DNA of 64,000 nt, from assembly GCF_014207745.1 (NCBI RefSeq), contig NZ_JACHJB010000004.1, positions 558,001 to 622,000 of the forward strand, in the 5' to 3' direction. The stretch comes from Nonomuraea muscovyensis. GTDB lineage: Bacteria > Actinomycetota > Actinomycetes > Streptosporangiales > Streptosporangiaceae. Shown in pieces: positions 8,098 to 17,007 of the stretch. How positions within the stretch are numbered: the first letter of the stretch is position 1; every line of letters starts with the position of its first letter. Below the pieces are notes generated by a model. It did not search any database. It was not told the origin of the DNA and was given only the letters and a program-made list of their open reading frames with translations. The position numbers and the translations under genes are program-made.

Positions 8098-8426
8098 CCA
8101 CCCGTTACGCCCCCGCCCGCCTTCCACCCTCCGGACTCGGGCACCACAACGCACCACCCCAGACCGCGCACCACCCTCCGCGCGAGGCACCACCCTCCAG
8201 ATTCCGCATCACACACCACCCTCCAGACCGCGGACCACCCTCCGCGCGAGGCGCCACGCACCACCCTCCAGACCGCGTTCCGTCCTCGCGTGCCACCGTC
8301 CGGCCCTCTGGCGGCGGGTTCCACGGGCGGCCGGGCGGCGGGGTGCCTCGGGCGGCCGAGCGGGCCGTCGACGGGCCGGCCGGGCCGCCGTCGGGTTCTG
8401 TCAGTCGCGACACGTATACAGGGGGT
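8098..8426. repeat. Gene-free spacer with CACCACCCTCC direct repeats
   Basis: 329 bp without a convincing gene. From about 8151 to 8278 the units ACCACCCTCCGCGCGAGGC and ACCACCCTCCAGACCGCG alternate two to three times each with degenerate copies between. An open minus-strand frame through it encodes only repeated GGWC-rich peptide and has no family resemblance. The last 30 bp hold the start region of the sigma-factor gene. Confidence 0.7.
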
Positions 8427-9425
<999 letters not shown>

Positions 9426-9428
<3 letters not shown>

Positions 9429-9439
9429 AACGGGTTACA
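9426..9439. promoter_or_regulatory. KstR box upstream of fadA5
   Basis: TAGAACGGGTTACA matches TnnAACnnGTTnnA at all eight fixed positions. It starts at the sigma-factor stop codon and lies 33 bp upstream of the fadA5 start. Confidence 0.65.
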
Positions 9440-9471
9440 GTCTGCTCCGGAGCATAGTTCTGGAGGCGACT

Positions 9472-10587
9472 GTGGGCACACCGGTGATCGTCGAGGCCGT
9501 CCGCACCCCCATCGGCAAGCGAGGCGGCCGGCTGGCCGGGCTCAAGCCCCAGCAGGTGCTGGCCACCGCGCTCAACGGGCTCGTCACGCGTTCCGGCATC
9601 GACCCGGCGATCGTCGGCCAGGTGTTCGCCGGGTGCGTCACCCAGGCGGGCGAGCAGGGTGGGCACGTCGGGCGTCACTCCTGGCTGTACGCGGGGCTGC
9701 CGCACCAGACGGGGGTCACCACCGTCGACGCCCAGTGCGGGTCGTCGCAGCAGGCCGTCCACCTGGCCGCGGCCATGATCAGCGCGGGGGTGATCGAGGT
9801 GGGCATCGGGTGCGGCGTGGAGGTGATGAGCCGCGCGCCGCTCGGCAGCAACGTCCTGCCCGCCAACCCCCGGCCCGACGACTGGAGCGTCGACCTGCCC
9901 GACCAGTTCACGGCGGCCGAGCGCATCGCGGCCCGGCGCGGGCTGACCAGGGAGCGGCTCGACTGGTTCGGCGTGCGGTCGCAGCGGCTGGCGGCCAAGG
10001 CGTGGGCCGACGGGCGGTTCGAGCGGGAGATCGTGCCGGTCGGCGACGTCACCCGCGACCAGGGTCTGCGCGAGACGACCGCCGAGGGGCTGGCCGGGCT
10101 GAAGCCCGTCAAGGAGGGCGCCCTGCACACCGCGGGCACCTCGTCGCAGATCTCCGACGGCGCCGCCGCCGTGCTCGTGATGAGCGAACGGGTCGCACGG
10201 GCCCACGGCTTACGACCCCGGGCACGCATCCTCGCGCAGGCGCTGGTGGGCGCCGAGCCGTACTACCACCTCGACGGGCCGGTGGACGCGACAGCCCAGG
10301 TGCTCGGCGCGGCCGGGATGACGATGGGCGACATCGACCTTTTCGAGGTGAACGAGGCGTTCGCGTCGGTCGTGCTGTCCTGGGCGAGCGTGCACGAGCC
10401 CGACCTCGACCGGGTCAACGTCAACGGCGGCGCCATCGCCCTCGGCCACCCGGTGGGAGCCACCGGCGCCCGGTTGCTCACCACGGCGCTGCACGAGCTC
10501 GAACGCTCGGACTCGACGACGGCCCTAGTCACGATGTGCGCCGGCGGCGCCCTTGCCACGGCCACCATCCTGGAACGCCTCTCCTGA
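9472..10587 (+). CDS. fadA5: Steroid beta-ketothiolase FadA5
   Basis: 371-aa degradative thiolase. Nucleophile Cys89 lies in DAQCGSSQQA, catalytic His326 in GGAIALGHPVGATG and Cys356 in TMCAGGALAT. Long stretches such as ARILAQALVGAEPYYHLDGP agree with M. tuberculosis FadA5, which removes acetyl-CoA from 3,22-dioxo-cholestene-24-oyl-CoA. GTG 9472 follows GGAGG at 5 nt. Its own KstR box lies just upstream, so it probably belongs to the same regulon as the operon at 1-6172 although unlinked by 3 kb. The cleavage product would feed the ChsE/ChsH/Ltp2 steps. Confidence 0.9.
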   Translation: MGTPVIVEAVRTPIGKRGGRLAGLKPQQVLATALNGLVTRSGIDPAIVGQVFAGCVTQAGEQGGHVGRHSWLYAGLPHQTGVTTVDAQCGSSQQAVHLAAAMISAGVIEVGIGCGVEVMSRAPLGSNVLPANPRPDDWSVDLPDQFTAAERIAARRGLTRERLDWFGVRSQRLAAKAWADGRFEREIVPVGDVTRDQGLRETTAEGLAGLKPVKEGALHTAGTSSQISDGAAAVLVMSERVARAHGLRPRARILAQALVGAEPYYHLDGPVDATAQVLGAAGMTMGDIDLFEVNEAFASVVLSWASVHEPDLDRVNVNGGAIALGHPVGATGARLLTTALHELERSDSTTALVTMCAGGALATATILERLS

Positions 10588-10889
10588 CCACCCAGCCCCG
10601 CCGTCCACCCGAACCCCCTCCCGACGCAGCCCCCACCCGACGCCGATCCTGCACCCGCACCGCACCGAGAGCACGCGCTCGCCGGCCAGTCGGCTGCCGC
10701 CCGCCGGCTCGACCGCACACCACGCCCCAGCAACACGCCAGGCCCGCGATTCATCGACCGCACCCCACGCCCTGGCAGCGAGCCAGGCCCGTGACCCGTC
10801 AACCACACCTCCGCACGACCCCGCCAGCCGGCCGTCCACGGCAGGGCGCGCGGCTCGCACACGGACGCACACGTCACGGGGGACCATCC
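10588..10889. other. Gene-free low-complexity spacer
   Basis: 302 bp rich in CACC/CCAGG words, with degenerate direct repeats such as GCACCCCACGCCCTGGCA near 10758. No frame resembles a protein family. No promoter beyond a GGGGGA ribosome-binding site for the next gene is visible. Confidence 0.6.
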
Positions 10890-11915
10890 ATGACCAGCAG
10901 CAGACGCAGGCCGTACACGGAGCAGCGTCCCCAGGACCTGGGCGGCGGGGTGTGGAGCGTGCCGGTGCCCATCCCGGGCAACCCGCTCGGCTACACGCTC
11001 GTCTATGCCGTCGAGTCCCCGCGCGGCCCGGTGCTGGTCGACGCGGGCTGGAATCATCCGGACGCCTGGGAGGCGCTGCGCGGCGGGCTCGGCTCCCTGG
11101 GCATCGACGTGGCCGGCGTGCGAGGCGTCGTGGTCACGCACTTCCATCCCGACCACGCCGGGCTGGCCGGCCAGGTGCGGGAGGTCTCGGGCGGGTGGAT
11201 CGCGATGCACGAGGCCGACGCCGCGCTGGTTCGGCTCATGCGCGGCTTCTCGGACGGCGAGCAGCGCGGGTTCCAGGCCGACATGCTGCGGAGGGCGGGC
11301 GCTGGCCCCGGAGAGGTGGACGTCGCGACCGCGGACCGGCCCCGGCCGCCCGCGCAGCCGGACCGGGAACTGGCCGACGGCGATCTGGTGGACCTGCCGG
11401 GCCGCAAGCTCCGGGCCATCCATACGCCCGGCCACACCCCGGGCCACATCTGCCTGCACCTGGAGGACGCCGACCGGCTCTTCACCGGCGACCACATCCT
11501 GCCGGACATCACGCCACATGTGGGCATCTATCCCTTTGACCGGGACGACGTGGACCCCTTGGGCGACTTCCTGAGCTCGCTGGACCGGGTCGGCGAGCTG
11601 GGCCCGCTCGACGCCCTGCCGGCCCATGAGTGGATATTTCCGGATGCGGGGGCTCGGGCGGCTGTGATCCGGCGGCATCACGAGGACAAGCTCGACCGGC
11701 TCGCCGCCCTCCTCTCCGAACGGGCGCAGCCGCTGACCATCTGGGAGGTCGCCGCCATGATGACCTGGAACAGGCCCTGGGCCGACCTCGCCCCCGCGCT
11801 GCGCGGCATGGCGGCCGGCGAGGCCGCGGCCCACCTGCGCACGCTGGAGGCCCGGGGCCGGATCCGGCGCGTCAGCGGGCTCGATGCCGTACGCTTCGAG
11901 GCCATAGAATCCTAG
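10890..11915 (+). CDS. Metallo-beta-lactamase fold hydrolase
   Basis: 341-aa metallo-beta-lactamase superfamily protein. The metal-binding motif THFHPDHAG places H84, H86, D88 and H89; further ligands are likely in HTPGHTPGHICL (near residue 180) and FTGDHILPD. A C-terminal winged-helix-like tail (residues about 270-335, WEVAAMMTWNRPWADL) is typical of the LACTB2-like, hydroxyacylglutathione-hydrolase-related group. ATG 10890 follows GGGGGA at 6 nt. Ends at the GntR operator. Role unknown; thioester hydrolysis is one option given the CoA-ester pathways nearby. Confidence 0.8.
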   Translation: MTSSRRRPYTEQRPQDLGGGVWSVPVPIPGNPLGYTLVYAVESPRGPVLVDAGWNHPDAWEALRGGLGSLGIDVAGVRGVVVTHFHPDHAGLAGQVREVSGGWIAMHEADAALVRLMRGFSDGEQRGFQADMLRRAGAGPGEVDVATADRPRPPAQPDRELADGDLVDLPGRKLRAIHTPGHTPGHICLHLEDADRLFTGDHILPDITPHVGIYPFDRDDVDPLGDFLSSLDRVGELGPLDALPAHEWIFPDAGARAAVIRRHHEDKLDRLAALLSERAQPLTIWEVAAMMTWNRPWADLAPALRGMAAGEAAAHLRTLEARGRIRRVSGLDAVRFEAIES

Positions 11916-11926
11916 ACATCCGATGT
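11916..11926. promoter_or_regulatory. Candidate GntR operator ACATCCGATGT
   Basis: Perfect inverted repeat (ACATC-C-GATGT) immediately after the preceding stop codon and 14 bp before the GntR start. The 14-bp context TAGACATCCGATGT (11913-11926) recurs, on the opposite strand, at the L-fucose operon promoter (38486-38499), suggesting one regulator for both. Confidence 0.6.
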
Positions 11927-11940
11927 TTAGGGAGAAAAGC

Positions 11941-12615
11941 GTGGCGGTCACCGACGCGGCCATCGACAAGATCAAGCACATGATCCTCTCCGGCGAGCTG
12001 GCTCCCGGAGCCAGGCTGCCGAAGGAGGCCGACCTGGCCGAGCGGCTGGGCCTGTCGCGCAACTCGCTGCGCGAGGCCGTCCGCGCGCTGGCGTTGATCA
12101 ACGTCCTGGACGTACGGCAGGGCGACGGCACCTACGTCACCAGCCTGGAGCCCAGGCTGCTGCTCGACACCATGTCGTTCGTGCTCGACCTGCACCGTGA
12201 CGACACCGTGCTGCAGTTCTTCGAGGTGCGGCGCATCCTGGAGCCCGCCGCCACGGCGATGGCCACCGAGCTCATGAGCGACGCCGACATCGAGGACCTG
12301 CGCGTGATCCTCGAGTCGCTGCCCGCCACTCCCACGATCGAGGAGCTCGTCGCCAACGACCTGGAGTTCCACGCCCGCATCGCCCAGGGGTCGGGCAACG
12401 CCGTGCTGTGCTCGTTCATCGAGAGCCTGTCGGGGCCGACCACCCGGGCGCGGATCTGGCGCGGCCTCACCCAGGAGGGCGCGATGGAGAAGACCCGCGA
12501 GCAGCACACCGCGATCTACGAGGCCATCGCCGCCCGGCAGGCCGACGTGGCCCGCTCGTGGGCCACCGTCCACGTGGCCGGCGTCGAGTCCTGGCTGCGC
12601 AAGGCCCTCGCCTGA
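11941..12615 (+). CDS. FadR-subfamily GntR regulator
   Basis: 224-aa GntR-family regulator. The N-terminal winged helix-turn-helix (residues 5-72) contains LPKEADLAERLGLSRNSLRE. An all-helical FCD ligand domain fills the rest, with Asp/His positions (DLEFHARIAQGSGN) that usually bind a metal and a small carboxylate or sugar acid. GTG 11941 follows AGGGAGA at about 6 nt; an upstream in-frame ATG (11923) lies inside the operator and lacks a ribosome-binding site. The shared operator makes the L-fucose operon the best target candidate, by inference. Confidence 0.85.
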   Translation: MAVTDAAIDKIKHMILSGELAPGARLPKEADLAERLGLSRNSLREAVRALALINVLDVRQGDGTYVTSLEPRLLLDTMSFVLDLHRDDTVLQFFEVRRILEPAATAMATELMSDADIEDLRVILESLPATPTIEELVANDLEFHARIAQGSGNAVLCSFIESLSGPTTRARIWRGLTQEGAMEKTREQHTAIYEAIAARQADVARSWATVHVAGVESWLRKALA

Positions 12616-12729
12616 CACCGGGCACCGGGCACAGGGCGCCAGGCATCAGGCACCGGGCAAGCGGACGTCGAGCACCGGGGCGGGCCCGGTTCGGGCGGGA
12701 TCAGGCGGTGAAGCGAGAGCGGGCCCGGG

Positions 12730-13461
12730 TCAGGCGGGGTCGAGGGCGTCCAGCTCGTCAGGGCGGTCCGTGCGCCTCCACCACTGCCGCTTCTTCTCCT
12801 CGCGCACCACGACGCCCAGCTTCGCCAGCTCCAGGCGCAGTTCCTCGGCGTCCTCGGCGTCGCCCTTCTCCAGCGCGCGGGTGCGGGCCTTGAGGATCGC
12901 GTGGGCGGCGGCGGACAGGCCGGGGTGGCCCTCCACCCAGCGCTGGAAGTCCTCCTCGTACGGGTCGCCGTCGGCCAGCCAGAGGTAGCCGTGGGCCAGG
13001 AAGGCGTCGGCGAGCCGTTCGCGGGAGGGCAGGTCGCCGCCCTGGCGGACCAGCTCACCCGTGTCGTGGCCGAGGATCACGAGGTGCTTGGCGTCGTGGA
13101 ACACCCCGGCGACCGCCGAGCGCGCCACCTCCCGCCGCGAGTCGCGGCAGGCTACGGCCACCTCGTCCGCGCCGACGGTGACCTTCACGTAGTAGTGCTC
13201 GGCTACCAGGGCGAGCAGCAACCCCGCGACGACGCCGACGGTGACGGCGCCGATCGTCAGCGGCGTCGGCGGGATCGACTTGATCAGCCGCAGCGGCCCC
13301 TCGAACGGGGTCCACGGCAGCGACGACACCCAACCGACCAGGAGCTTCAGCAGCCACCCGGCTCCGGCGCCCAGGACCGGGGCTCCGAGCCAGAAGAACG
13401 CGCGCTGCCCCGCCGTCGGGCCGAGCACCGTCGCCCCCGGAGATGACACACCGGATGGCAT
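12730..13461 (-). CDS. Two-TM membrane protein, YqeB-like
   Basis: 243-aa protein with two hydrophobic segments: residues about 20-42 (AFFWLGAPVLGAGAGWLLKL) and 69-92 (IGAVTVGVVAGLLLALVAEH). A soluble C-terminal half of about 150 residues follows, rich in charged residues and ending in RREEKK-like sequence. It resembles, in arrangement only, the conserved actinobacterial/Bacillus YqeB group; I am not certain of this name. ATG 13461 is preceded by AAGGGAG. The gene stands alone; no function can be assigned. Confidence 0.7.
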   Translation of the reverse strand: MPSGVSSPGATVLGPTAGQRAFFWLGAPVLGAGAGWLLKLLVGWVSSLPWTPFEGPLRLIKSIPPTPLTIGAVTVGVVAGLLLALVAEHYYVKVTVGADEVAVACRDSRREVARSAVAGVFHDAKHLVILGHDTGELVRQGGDLPSRERLADAFLAHGYLWLADGDPYEEDFQRWVEGHPGLSAAAHAILKARTRALEKGDAEDAEELRLELAKLGVVVREEKKRQWWRRTDRPDELDALDPA

Positions 13462-13475
13462 CGTCCTGGCTCCCT

Positions 13476-13808
13476 TCAACCGCGTCCTCCTCCACCCGGA
13501 GCCCTCGCGGGCCGCGTCACGCCGCTCACACGATAGCCCCGGGCTTGGCGGCCACTCGTCGGCCGAAAGTAGCGGTGCCGCCGACTTTGGTCGGGCGGGG
13601 CTGAACCCGGGAAGCCGCCGCGGGGCTGGGTAGAAGGCCGGTGTGGCCGACCGACTCGAGCGATACCGGAGCAAACGCGACGCCACCACTCGTAGGGGAC
13701 CAAAGCTGCGAATGGAGCGCCGTTGCGCTCGATGACGGTGACCTCGCCGAGGTAGTGGGCGGCGTTGACTCGGTCGCCGAGTCGTTGTCTGATTTCTCGA
13801 ACACCCAT
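13476..13808 (-). CDS. Phd/YefM-type antitoxin, odd C-terminus
   Basis: 110 codons. The first 42 residues (GVREIRQRLGDRVNAAHYLG then ERNGAPFAALVPYEWW) are a recognisable Phd/YefM antitoxin DNA-binding domain. The remaining 65 residues are Arg/Pro/Gly-rich and look like read-through of non-coding DNA, so the gene is probably truncated or frameshifted after residue 43. No toxin partner is adjacent, and a DNA-ligase remnant begins on the other strand directly at its start. Likely a decayed orphan. Confidence 0.35.
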   Translation of the reverse strand: MGVREIRQRLGDRVNAAHYLGEVTVIERNGAPFAALVPYEWWRRVCSGIARVGRPHRPSTQPRGGFPGSAPPDQSRRHRYFRPTSGRQARGYRVSGVTRPARAPGGGGRG

Positions 13809-13819
13809 GCGAGCATCGG

Positions 13820-14049
13820 TACACGATCCGCCGCGCGGCCCTGGAGGCGCTCGGCCTGTCGTCGGCCCGCTGGCAGACCGCCCCTCGTGGCCGGGGCAGG
13901 CGGCCCTGGTGCGGCAGGCGGCTCGCGAGCAGGGTCTGCCCGGCATCGTGGCCAAACGCCTCGACTCGCCGTACGAGCCGGGCCCGTCCGAGGCGTGGGT
14001 GCTCGTCCCCGCGCGGCCGTCACGCGGGCGGTCCGCCGGGACCCGCTGA
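13820..14049 (+). pseudogene. ATP-dependent DNA ligase remnant, frameshifted
   Basis: Frame 13820 reads YTIRRAALEALGLSSARWQT. Frame 13888 then reads WPGQAALVRQAAREQGLPGI followed by VAKRLDSPYEPG. Together these match the part of LigD/Lig-type ligases around motif IV (E-G-x-V-A-K-R), with one frame change between 13880 and 13888. There is no start and neither the upstream adenylation domain with its active-site Lys nor the OB-fold is present. I read it as a relic of a full-length ligase gene. Confidence 0.55.
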
Positions 14050-14510
14050 TCAGCCGGGCGGGAGAAGATGAGGCGGGGCCGCCCAGGTGGCCTCGGCGCA
14101 GCGGAGCCGGGCGGCCTCGGCCGGCTCGGCGTCGCGGACCAGGAACTTCCGGCCCTCCGCGCCCAGGACTGTCACGATGCCCGTGACGAGCACCGCGCCG
14201 CTCATGGTGTCGCCGCAGACCACCTGGCGGTCCACGCCGAAGGTCGGCCCGCCGGCGCGGTGTGGCTCCTCGGCGACTGAGCCCACGGTGACCAGCCGGT
14301 GCCGCCCTCGACGGTGGTGTCCTCGACCGGGGTCCACGGGTCGCCGGGGGCGGGCGGGGCGGAGTCCCACGCCTCCAGCCGGATCAGGGCGAGGTCGTCC
14401 TCATGGGCCGTCTCCAGGAGGATGTCGCCCTCGTTGCCCTCGAAGAAGACCGCCAACTCGCCGAATTGGACGTACACCTCGTCGTCCAGACCGCGCACCA
14501 ACCGTGCCAC
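14050..14510 (-). pseudogene. Hypothetical protein split by a frameshift
   Basis: From ATG 14510 about 70 residues read well (MARLVRGLDDEVYVQFGELA, then acidic DILLETAHEDDLALIRLEAW). The frame then degenerates to Trp/Arg/Ser-rich sequence, while another minus frame from about 14300 down to the stop at 14050 reads HRLVTVGSVAEEPHRAGG and GAVLVTGIVTVLGAEGRKFL. The two halves together look like one ~150-aa protein, with the change near 14285-14310. No family recognised. It could be a true mutation or a sequencing error in a GC-rich run. Confidence 0.45.
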
Positions 14511-14622
14511 CCGTCACCCCTTCCGCGCCGGAGTCCGTCGCCGGAGTCCGTCGCCGGAGCCTAGGGGACGGCGGCGACAAAACCGGATGCCGGCCGCCAC
14601 GGGTTGCCGCGATACTCGTCGG

Positions 14623-15114
14623 ATGCACATCACCGGCATCTCACCCCACGACGACCCTCTCGGCGGGCGGCTGCTCGGCCTGCAGCACGCCGCGTACGCC
14701 GTGGAGGCCGAGCTCATCGGCGACGACCGGATCCCGCCGCTGCGGGAGAGCCTGGAGGATCTGCGGGGTGAGCCGCTGACCTGGGTGGGCGCGTTCGACG
14801 ACGGCGGGCGGCTGGTGGGGGCCGTGGCCTGGACGGAGTCAGCGGACGAAGTGGACCTCGACCGGCTCGTCGTCGACCCGGCGGCCCACCGGCGCGGCAT
14901 CGGCCGGGCCCTGGTCGAGGAGGTGCTGGCTCGGGCGGGCGGTCGGCGGATCGTCGTGTCCACCGGCAGGGACAACAAGCCCGCCCGCGCGCTGTACGAG
15001 CGGCTGGGGTTCCGGGGGCGCGGCGAGCACGAGGTGATCCCGGGACTGTGGATCGCGAGCTATCTCTACGAGCGGCCCGCTCCGGGCCGCCCGCGAGGAG
15101 ACGACGCAGGCTAG
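14623..15114 (+). CDS. GNAT-family N-acetyltransferase
   Basis: 163-aa GCN5-related acetyltransferase. The acetyl-CoA-binding motif A is LVVDPAAHRRGIGRALVEEV near residues 87-107. The following motif B region NKPARALYERLGFRGRGEHE is also clear. ATG 14623 starts the conserved fold; no strong Shine-Dalgarno is visible and a leaderless message is possible. It is flanked by the frameshifted gene and the IclR regulator, with no evident partner. Substrate unknown. Confidence 0.85.
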   Translation: MHITGISPHDDPLGGRLLGLQHAAYAVEAELIGDDRIPPLRESLEDLRGEPLTWVGAFDDGGRLVGAVAWTESADEVDLDRLVVDPAAHRRGIGRALVEEVLARAGGRRIVVSTGRDNKPARALYERLGFRGRGEHEVIPGLWIASYLYERPAPGRPRGDDAG

Positions 15115-15180
15115 TCCCGTCTTCCGCCCGACGGGGTTGGTGAGGATCGTCGGCCCGCGCCCTCTCGATAGGTAGTGTTA

Positions 15181-15216
15181 TTCCGCGTAACGCTATAGCA
15201 TTCCATAGTCCGGAAT
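15181..15216. promoter_or_regulatory. IclR operators upstream of iclR
   Basis: TTCCGCGTAACGCTA (15181-15195, half conserved) and TTCCATAGTCCGGAA (15201-15215, full TTCC-n7-GGAA inverted repeat) lie 15-50 bp before the IclR start. They belong to a set of similar sites through the island at 15-28 kb and imply autoregulation. Confidence 0.6.
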
Positions 15217-15230
15217 ATCGAGGAGGCCCC

Positions 15231-15989
15231 GTGAGCGGCACGCAGTCGCCGGTGACCAGCGTCGACCGTGCTCTGCTGATCCTGCAGGAGATCGGCAGAC
15301 ACAGCAGAGGGATGACCATCGACGAGTTGTCCGCCCGGCTCGGGCTGCCGAAGAGCTCCCTTCACCGCCTGCTCAGCGCACTCAAGCACCGCGGCTTCGC
15401 CGCACAGCCCGAGCCCGGCGGGCCGTACTTCCTCGGCACGGAGATGCTGGCCACGGCGTTCCGCTTCTACGAGACCATGGACGTGCGCGCCGTGGTCCAC
15501 CAGTTGCTGCTGCGGCTGAGCAAGGAGTTCGCCGAGACCGTGCACATGGCCACACTCGACGGAGCCGAGGTGGTCTACCTCGACAAGGTCGAGACCGTAC
15601 GGGCCATCACGATGACCTCCGTGGTCGGGGGGCGCAACGCCGCGCACGCCACCGGCGTCGGCAAGGCTCTGCTGGCGTGGACCTACCCCACCGACGAGGC
15701 GATCAAGGCGTGGGCGGAGCGATACGCCCCGCTCGCCGGGCCCACCCGCGCCACCATCACCAACCCGGCGAAGCTGGCCGCTCACATGGCGCAGATCCGC
15801 GAGCGCGGTTACGCGCTCGACCTGGAGGAGAACGAGCCGGGCGTGCGGTGTGTGGCCGCGCCGGTGTTCATGGGCAAGCCGACCCCGGTCGCCGCGGTGA
15901 GCGTGACGGCGCTCAAGGACCGCATGCCGCCGACCCGCATGGAAGAGATCGGCGCCGCCCTGCACAAGGCCATCGCCGAGCAGTTCTGA
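15231..15989 (+). CDS. IclR-family regulator of the sugar-acid island
   Basis: 252-aa IclR regulator. N-terminal winged helix (residues 5-70; TIDELSARLGLPKSSLHRLL) and C-terminal GAF-like effector domain (residues about 80-250; GRNAAHATGVGKALLAW, and EENEPGVRCVAAPVF). GTG 15231 follows GAGGAGG. The repeated TTCC-n7-GGAA-like boxes at its own promoter and at five or more promoters up to 28.1 kb make it the probable master regulator of genes 16104-30680. Effector is probably a sugar acid or its breakdown product; inferred. Confidence 0.87.
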   Translation: MSGTQSPVTSVDRALLILQEIGRHSRGMTIDELSARLGLPKSSLHRLLSALKHRGFAAQPEPGGPYFLGTEMLATAFRFYETMDVRAVVHQLLLRLSKEFAETVHMATLDGAEVVYLDKVETVRAITMTSVVGGRNAAHATGVGKALLAWTYPTDEAIKAWAERYAPLAGPTRATITNPAKLAAHMAQIRERGYALDLEENEPGVRCVAAPVFMGKPTPVAAVSVTALKDRMPPTRMEEIGAALHKAIAEQF

Positions 15990-16042
15990 CAACCCTTTCT
16001 CACTGCCGTGCGGGCGATCTGCGCAGCTCACCAGGAAATGTG

Positions 16043-16058
16043 TTCTGCATGACGGAAT
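16043..16058. promoter_or_regulatory. IclR-type box before SMP-30 gene
   Basis: TTCTGCATGACGGAAT resembles the other TTCCGnnnnnnGGAA boxes with one arm mismatch. It lies 46 bp before the lactonase start. Confidence 0.5.
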
Positions 16059-16103
16059 GGGGCGAGTGATGATCTCCAGTGGAAACTCCCTCGGGAGACG
16101 CCG

Positions 16104-16973
16104 ATGATCAGGGTGTCCGAACTTGAGGTCGTCCCCGTGCCGGCGGCGCGGCTCGGAGAGGGCCCCCGCTGGGACGGGCGCACCGGCACGTTGCTGTGGG
16201 TGGACATCCCGGCGGGCCACGTGCACCGCCTGGACCCGGCCGACGGTTCGCACGCGGTGCTCGATGTCGGGCAGCCGGTCGGGGTGGCGGTCCCGCGCGC
16301 CGCGGGTGGGCTGGCGCTGGCCGCCCGCGACGGCTTCATGTTGCTCGCCGCCGACGCGTGGGAGGCGCCGGCCGTCCCGGAGCACCTCGTACCGGTGACC
16401 GCCGCCGAACCGCCGGGCAACCGGATGAACGACGGCGCCTGTGATCGCGCCGGCCGCTTCTTCGCCGGCACCAAGGCCGAGGACGACACCCCCGGAGCCG
16501 GTGGGCTCTACCGGCTCGGCCCCGACCGGCATGCGGAACGGGTGCTGGACGGCGTCACCATCTCCAACGGCATCGCGTGGAGCCCGGACGAGCGGCTGTG
16601 CTACTACGTGGACACCGCCACCGGCCGCGTGGACGTCTTCGACTACGACCCGGGCAGCGGGTCGCTCGGCGGGCGCCGGACGTTCGCCGAGATCACCCGC
16701 GGCCTGCCGGACGGCATCACCGTCGATGCCCACGGCCATGTGTGGGTCGGGCTGTGGGAGGGGGGCGCGCTGCTGCGGCTGCGCCCCGACGGGCAGGTGG
16801 ACCTCACCGTCGAGGTTCCCGCCCGCAACGTCACCAGTTGCGCCTTCGGCGGGCCGGGCATGGACGAGCTGTACGTGACCACCGCGTGGGACGGCACGAG
16901 TGGCGGCGAGCTGCTGCGCTGCCGCACCTCCGTCGAGGGCCTGCCTGCCAACCCCTACCGCGAACTCTCCTGA
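16104..16973 (+). CDS. SMP-30/gluconolactonase-family lactonase
   Basis: 289-aa six-bladed beta-propeller of the SMP-30/gluconolactonase/LRE family. Metal-site elements are visible: LGEGPRWDGRTG (Glu near residue 18), GNRMNDGACDRAGRF (Asn/Asp near 110) and ISNGIAWSPDE (Asn near 153). These enzymes open aldonolactones to aldonic acids. ATG 16104 is preceded by GGGAGAC. It follows the IclR gene in the same direction with an IclR box between. The sugar lactone could be the product of the dehydrogenases encoded nearby; substrate inferred. Confidence 0.87.
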   Translation: MIRVSELEVVPVPAARLGEGPRWDGRTGTLLWVDIPAGHVHRLDPADGSHAVLDVGQPVGVAVPRAAGGLALAARDGFMLLAADAWEAPAVPEHLVPVTAAEPPGNRMNDGACDRAGRFFAGTKAEDDTPGAGGLYRLGPDRHAERVLDGVTISNGIAWSPDERLCYYVDTATGRVDVFDYDPGSGSLGGRRTFAEITRGLPDGITVDAHGHVWVGLWEGGALLRLRPDGQVDLTVEVPARNVTSCAFGGPGMDELYVTTAWDGTSGGELLRCRTSVEGLPANPYRELS

Positions 16974-17007
16974 CGCGCGCCGCCGTCCGAGCCCGCCGTC
17001 CGCGCGT

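Noticed and set aside
6223..8193. Minus-strand open frame of about 656 codons opposite kstR and the quinone oxidoreductase
   Set aside because: Arg/Gly/His-rich translation without any family motif; it mirrors two well-supported plus-strand genes and arises from high G+C at third positions.
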